Shown piece after piece: positions 7,334 to 9,577 of a stretch of 9,577 bases of DNA. The stretch lies in contig DAOUVM010000063.1 of the NCBI GenBank assembly GCA_030667645.1, positions 1-9,577 on the forward strand. The letters are read 5' to 3'. Source of the stretch: Ardenticatenales bacterium. GTDB taxonomy: Bacteria > Chloroflexota > Anaerolineae > Promineifilales > UBA4811. Under the pieces are notes generated by a model that saw only the letters and a list, made by a program, of their open reading frames with translations, was not told the DNA's origin and ran no database searches. The stretch's first letter is position 1. Each line of letters starts with the position of its first letter. The position numbers were made by a program, and so were the translations under genes.

Positions 7334-8665
7334 ATGAAGAACCTTAAGGTGTGGGCGGTTCTGGTGGCTGCTCTCATGTTGATCGTCGGTTGCCGACCGA
7401 CAGGGGAGACAGACATTCCGGGCACGGCAGAACTGACGCTCACCGAGGATGGCGAAGCAGTCTGCGAGCCAGAGGATACTGACTGCGAGGAAGAGCCGAC
7501 CGCAGGGGAGGCCGCCGCGGAGCAGGTCGAAGGGCCTACCACTGCGCCGGCGGAGCAAGCCGCATCAGAACAGACCGCGGAAACGCCAGTCAATCCCGAC
7601 GATCCATTTGCTATTCGGGATTCGGACTGGGTAATGGGGCCGGACGACGCGCTCATTACCCTGCTTGAGTATGGCGACTATCAGTGACCAGCTTGCGCGA
7701 CCGTTGTGTCGCCGATTGAGCATCTGGTAGATGCTTTCCCGCAAGATATCCGTTTCATCTATCGCCACTTTCCGCTGACCAGCATTCACGACAAGGCCGA
7801 CATTTCGGCCCGCGCGGCCGAGGCTGCCGGCCGGCAGGGCAGTTTCTTTGAGTACCACCACATTCTCTACGAACGGGTCGCAGACTGGGGTGGCCTACCG
7901 GGCGAGGATGCCGTGCGCCAGAAATTCGCCGAGTACGCGCTGGAATTGGGACTGGATCAGGAGCAGTTCGAGGCCGACCTGAATGCACCCGAGACCGCGG
8001 CAAAGGTTGATGCAGCCTACCAGCATGCAGTCTCTCTCGGCCTGGGTGGCACACCTACTTTCTTCCTCAACGGGCAGATGTTCGATGGCAGAAATTTGTC
8101 TGCACCCGTGGAGCAGTGGGCAAGCTTCATCGAGGCACAGAAGGCGCTCAGTGGACTTGCCTCGTACGAAAAGCCGGCGATGGCAATTGATCTGGACAAA
8201 GAGTATCTGGCTACGGTTGAGACGGAGAAAGGGGCCTTTGTTATCGAGTTGTACGCGAGATCGGCCCCCGAAACTGTCAATAGCTTTGTCTTTCTGGCCA
8301 ACGAGGGATGGTTCAACGGCATCACCTTCCACCGAGTGATTGAGGGTTTCATGGCCCAGACGGGTGACCCCTCTGCCACCGGTATGGGAGGTCCCGGATA
8401 CGTCTTTGACGATGAAATCGATTCCGACCTCACGATGGACGGGCCGGGCTGGGTGGCGATGGCCAACGCCGGCGCGGGCACTAACGGCAGTCAGTGGTTC
8501 ATCACCTTTACCGCGCAGCCCCAGTTGGATGGCAAACATGCCATATTCGGCTATGTGATTGAGGGGATGGAGGTGGTCGAGTCCTTGACACTGCGTGACC
8601 CGGCAGCGAGCAGTGATCTGCCTCCCGGCGACATGATCATTTCTGTCACGATTGAAGAGAGATAG
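7334..8665 (+). CDS. Putative selenoprotein: lipid-anchored DsbA-like oxidoreductase fused to a cyclophilin, with in-frame TGA at codon 118
   Basis: Read through the TGA at 7685-7687, this is one 443-residue chain. Residues 1-20 are a lipoprotein signal (LMLIVGC, lipid-modified C20). An acidic, Ala/Glu/Thr-rich linker follows to about 90, with a C44-x6-C51 pair. Residues about 98-270 are a DsbA-like (thioredoxin_4) domain: LLEYGDYQ-[TGA]-PAC, with U118-P-A-C121 at the CxxC site, RFIYRHFPL, and the cis-proline loop GTPTFF (P241). Residues about 283-441 are a cyclophilin peptidyl-prolyl isomerase: FHRVI (R334), GFMAQTGDP (Q342), TNGSQWFIT (384-391) and LDGKHAIFG. All key isomerase residues are present; the CypA W121 position is Gln, common in bacteria. 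The inferred role is thiol-disulfide exchange plus proline isomerization during folding of exported proteins at the outer face of the membrane. The promoter and ribosome site are strong. If the TGA is a true stop, the product is a useless 117-residue stub. The domains are certain; selenocysteine is likely but unproven. Confidence 0.85.
7685..7687 (+). other. In-frame TGA, probable selenocysteine codon
   Basis: The TGA is codon 118 of the frame starting at 7334. It occupies the first-cysteine position of the CxxC redox motif, followed by Pro-Ala-Cys. No other stop occurs in this frame until TAG at 8663-8665. Two other genes here end in TGA (1496-1498 on the minus strand, and 5338-5340), so TGA is a normal stop elsewhere in this genome. 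Confidence 0.75.
7691..7736 (+). promoter_or_regulatory. Candidate bacterial SECIS hairpins
   Basis: Two hairpins lie just after the TGA. The proximal one (7691-7721) has an upper stem GCGAC/GTCGC (7697-7701 with 7708-7712) closing the loop CGTTGT, which begins 15 bases after the TGA. Its lower stem GCTTG/TGAGC (7691-7695 with 7717-7721) includes two G-U pairs, and an asymmetric internal loop lies between. The distal one (7718-7736) has a perfect 6-base stem AGCATC/GATGCT with loop TGGTA, which begins 38 bases after the TGA and carries a GGU like the E. coli fdhF loop. The distal hairpin is compatible with the proximal upper stem but not with its lower stem. Bacterial SECIS elements lie inside the coding region at about these distances. 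Which, if either, binds SelB cannot be decided by eye. Confidence 0.45.
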
Positions 8666-8695
8666 CCCGCTCTAGCCGGGGAATACGTACCTGGG

Positions 8696-8719
8696 TCTGC
8701 CCCCCAAGAGGGAGGCAGA
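8696..8719 (+). repeat. Ten-base stem-loop between the two lipoprotein genes
   Basis: Bases 8696-8705 pair with 8710-8719 (TCTGCC...GGCAGA outermost), with one C-A mismatch and an AAGA tetraloop. It lies in the 69-base gap after the fusion gene and ends about 15 bases before the next ATG. No T-run follows, so it is not a standard terminator. It could modulate read-through, transcript stability or translation of the second gene. Confidence 0.5.
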
Positions 8720-8734
8720 AAAGGCGGCAAGGCA

Positions 8735-9421
8735 ATGAGACCGAAAGGGTGCTATTGGCCGGTGGTGCTCCTCCTGGTGCTGCTTTTCGCCGGATGTGAC
8801 CGGTCCGGCGGGGAGGCGACCGAGACCCCGGCCGCAGAGCCGGACAGCAGTCAGCTTGCGTTCACCGTACCTTACCGGGCGGTGCTGAATGAGGGTGACT
8901 CTGTGTCGGGCGCTCAGCTCCAGTACGTCGGCAACAGTGACGATGGGATCCACGTGCGAATCGGCGGTGAGGATGCCTATAAGAAGGTAGGTGACTCTTT
9001 CAATTGGCATGCGAGCGCTGCCCCTGGAGTTGAGCTGGACTATAAGCTGCGCGTCATGGGAGTGTACCTGGGGGTGTTTCAGGCCTGGGGTGATGTGGAT
9101 ATCATCGTTTCGGAGACTGCACCGGTAGTGATGGAGCTGCCGGACAGTGCGCCGTGGGTCTTTTCGCCGGCTGTCGCCACCTATGCGGTCACTAGAGGGG
9201 AGTCTGTCCCCGGCACTACCTACAGCTACCTTGGCAAATCAGACAACGGTGCCCAATTCGGTGGCGTAGAGGGTTATGCCTACCGGGAGATAGCTGATTC
9301 GCTCGAATGGTCCGGCCGAGTCCGCGGCAATGTGTATCTGGATCTGACCATGCGAGTGAGCTCGATTGGCGAGGAGGAAGTGCATCTGATCGGAACTGCC
9401 ACTGTCTGGATCTTTCCCTAG
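8735..9421 (+). CDS. Lipoprotein of unknown function made of two tandem repeats
   Basis: A 228-residue protein I do not recognise. Residues 1-21 are a lipoprotein signal with lipobox LFAGC (C21), followed by a short Glu/Thr/Ala/Pro-rich linker to about 40. The rest is two copies of a domain of about 80 residues: copy 1 at about 48-125 and copy 2 at about 148-226. Matching blocks are EGDSVSGAQLQYVGNSDDG with RGESVPGTTYSYLGKSDNG, AYKKVGDSFNW with AYREIADSLEW, and LDYKLRV with LDLTMRV. Alternating hydrophobic residues suggest a beta-rich fold. The ATG at 8735 directly precedes the signal; the ribosome site is poor (AAGG at 8721-8724, ten bases away). It follows the DsbA-cyclophilin gene by 69 bases on the same strand with no clear terminator, so the two may be cotranscribed. 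It has only Cys 6 and Cys 21, so it is not an obvious disulfide substrate. Confidence 0.85.
   Translation: MRPKGCYWPVVLLLVLLFAGCDRSGGEATETPAAEPDSSQLAFTVPYRAVLNEGDSVSGAQLQYVGNSDDGIHVRIGGEDAYKKVGDSFNWHASAAPGVELDYKLRVMGVYLGVFQAWGDVDIIVSETAPVVMELPDSAPWVFSPAVATYAVTRGESVPGTTYSYLGKSDNGAQFGGVEGYAYREIADSLEWSGRVRGNVYLDLTMRVSSIGEEEVHLIGTATVWIFP
8876..9412 (+). repeat. Internal tandem duplication in the lipoprotein gene
   Basis: The two protein repeats correspond to about 8876-9109 and 9176-9412. They are clearly alike in protein but not at the DNA level, so the duplication is old and the copies are probably held by selection. Confidence 0.7.
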
Positions 9422-9577
9422 CAGGGGGGGCGTTGTTCGCCGCCGTGACAGGAGAAGCTGAGGCCTCTCGACGTCGTTTTTCGATGGTGGGGAGCGCCTG
9501 GGCTGTCTCCGAACTAGGGAGCCGGCGCTTGCTCATGGGCGTCCTGCCAAAGCGCAAAGGTCGGAGGTCCACCGAGA
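9422..9577. other. Downstream spacer at the window end
   Basis: A weak hairpin, GAGA-A-GC/GC-C-TCTC (9452-9469), is followed seven bases later by TTTTT (9477-9481). It might terminate the lipoprotein transcript, but the stem is imperfect and the T-run is offset. A frame open from the ATG at 9484 to the window edge has no ribosome site and no recognisable sequence, so no gene is called. Confidence 0.3.

Noticed and set aside
7685..7687. TGA read as Trp or Gly through a genome-wide code change
   Set aside because: TGA ends the synthase gene (1496-1498, minus) and the helicase gene (5338-5340) at sensible protein ends, so it is a normal stop here.
7706..8665. A stand-alone isomerase gene starting at GTG 7706
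   Set aside because: It has no ribosome site and would start inside the thioredoxin fold just after the active site. The frame is continuous with 7334-7684 apart from the TGA.
9484..9577. Frame open from ATG 9484 to the window edge
   Set aside because: No ribosome site, no recognisable sequence, and only 31 codons visible.

Overview
The window is a GC-rich bacterial chromosomal segment with six protein-coding genes. No tRNA, rRNA, CRISPR array or insertion sequence was seen. Several features suggest a Chloroflexota-type bacterium (Anaerolineae or a relative), but this is inference, not a placement: two lipoproteins, an exported glycosidase with a Thr/Pro-rich linker after its membrane anchor, a stand-alone squalene/phytoene synthase-like enzyme, and a YprA/MrfA-type helicase.

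Layout. A MATE efflux transporter (+), cut at its 5' end by the window edge, converges on a squalene/phytoene synthase-family gene (-). That gene is divergent from a large DEAD/DEAH helicase (+) that has an intact HNH nuclease motif set into its C-terminal part. The helicase converges on an exported GHL10-type glycoside hydrolase (-), which ends at a clear rho-independent terminator. From a shared 426-base intergenic region with divergent promoters, two lipoprotein genes run rightward: a DsbA-like/cyclophilin fusion and a small lipoprotein built of two tandem repeats.

Main discovery candidate. The DsbA-like/cyclophilin gene (7334-8665) is interrupted by one in-frame TGA at 7685-7687. The TGA sits exactly where the first cysteine of the thioredoxin-fold CxxC motif belongs, so the site reads Tyr-Gln-[TGA]-Pro-Ala-Cys. 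The frame is open on both sides and the rest of both domains is intact. RNA hairpins lie immediately downstream, inside the coding sequence, where a bacterial SECIS would be. The best reading is a selenoprotein: a membrane-anchored, selenocysteine-containing thiol-disulfide oxidoreductase fused to a peptidyl-prolyl isomerase, joining two extracytoplasmic folding activities in one chain. TGA is used as a normal stop by two other genes here, so the whole code has not been reassigned. The alternative is a nonsense mutation or a sequencing error (TGC or TGT to TGA). No selA, selB, selC or selD gene lies in the window, so decoding capacity cannot be judged from it.

How the genes fit together. The right half (glycosidase, redox/isomerase lipoprotein, repeat lipoprotein) is about the cell envelope and the folding or use of exported proteins. 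The left half (efflux, isoprenoid synthase, repair-type helicase) looks like unrelated single-gene units.
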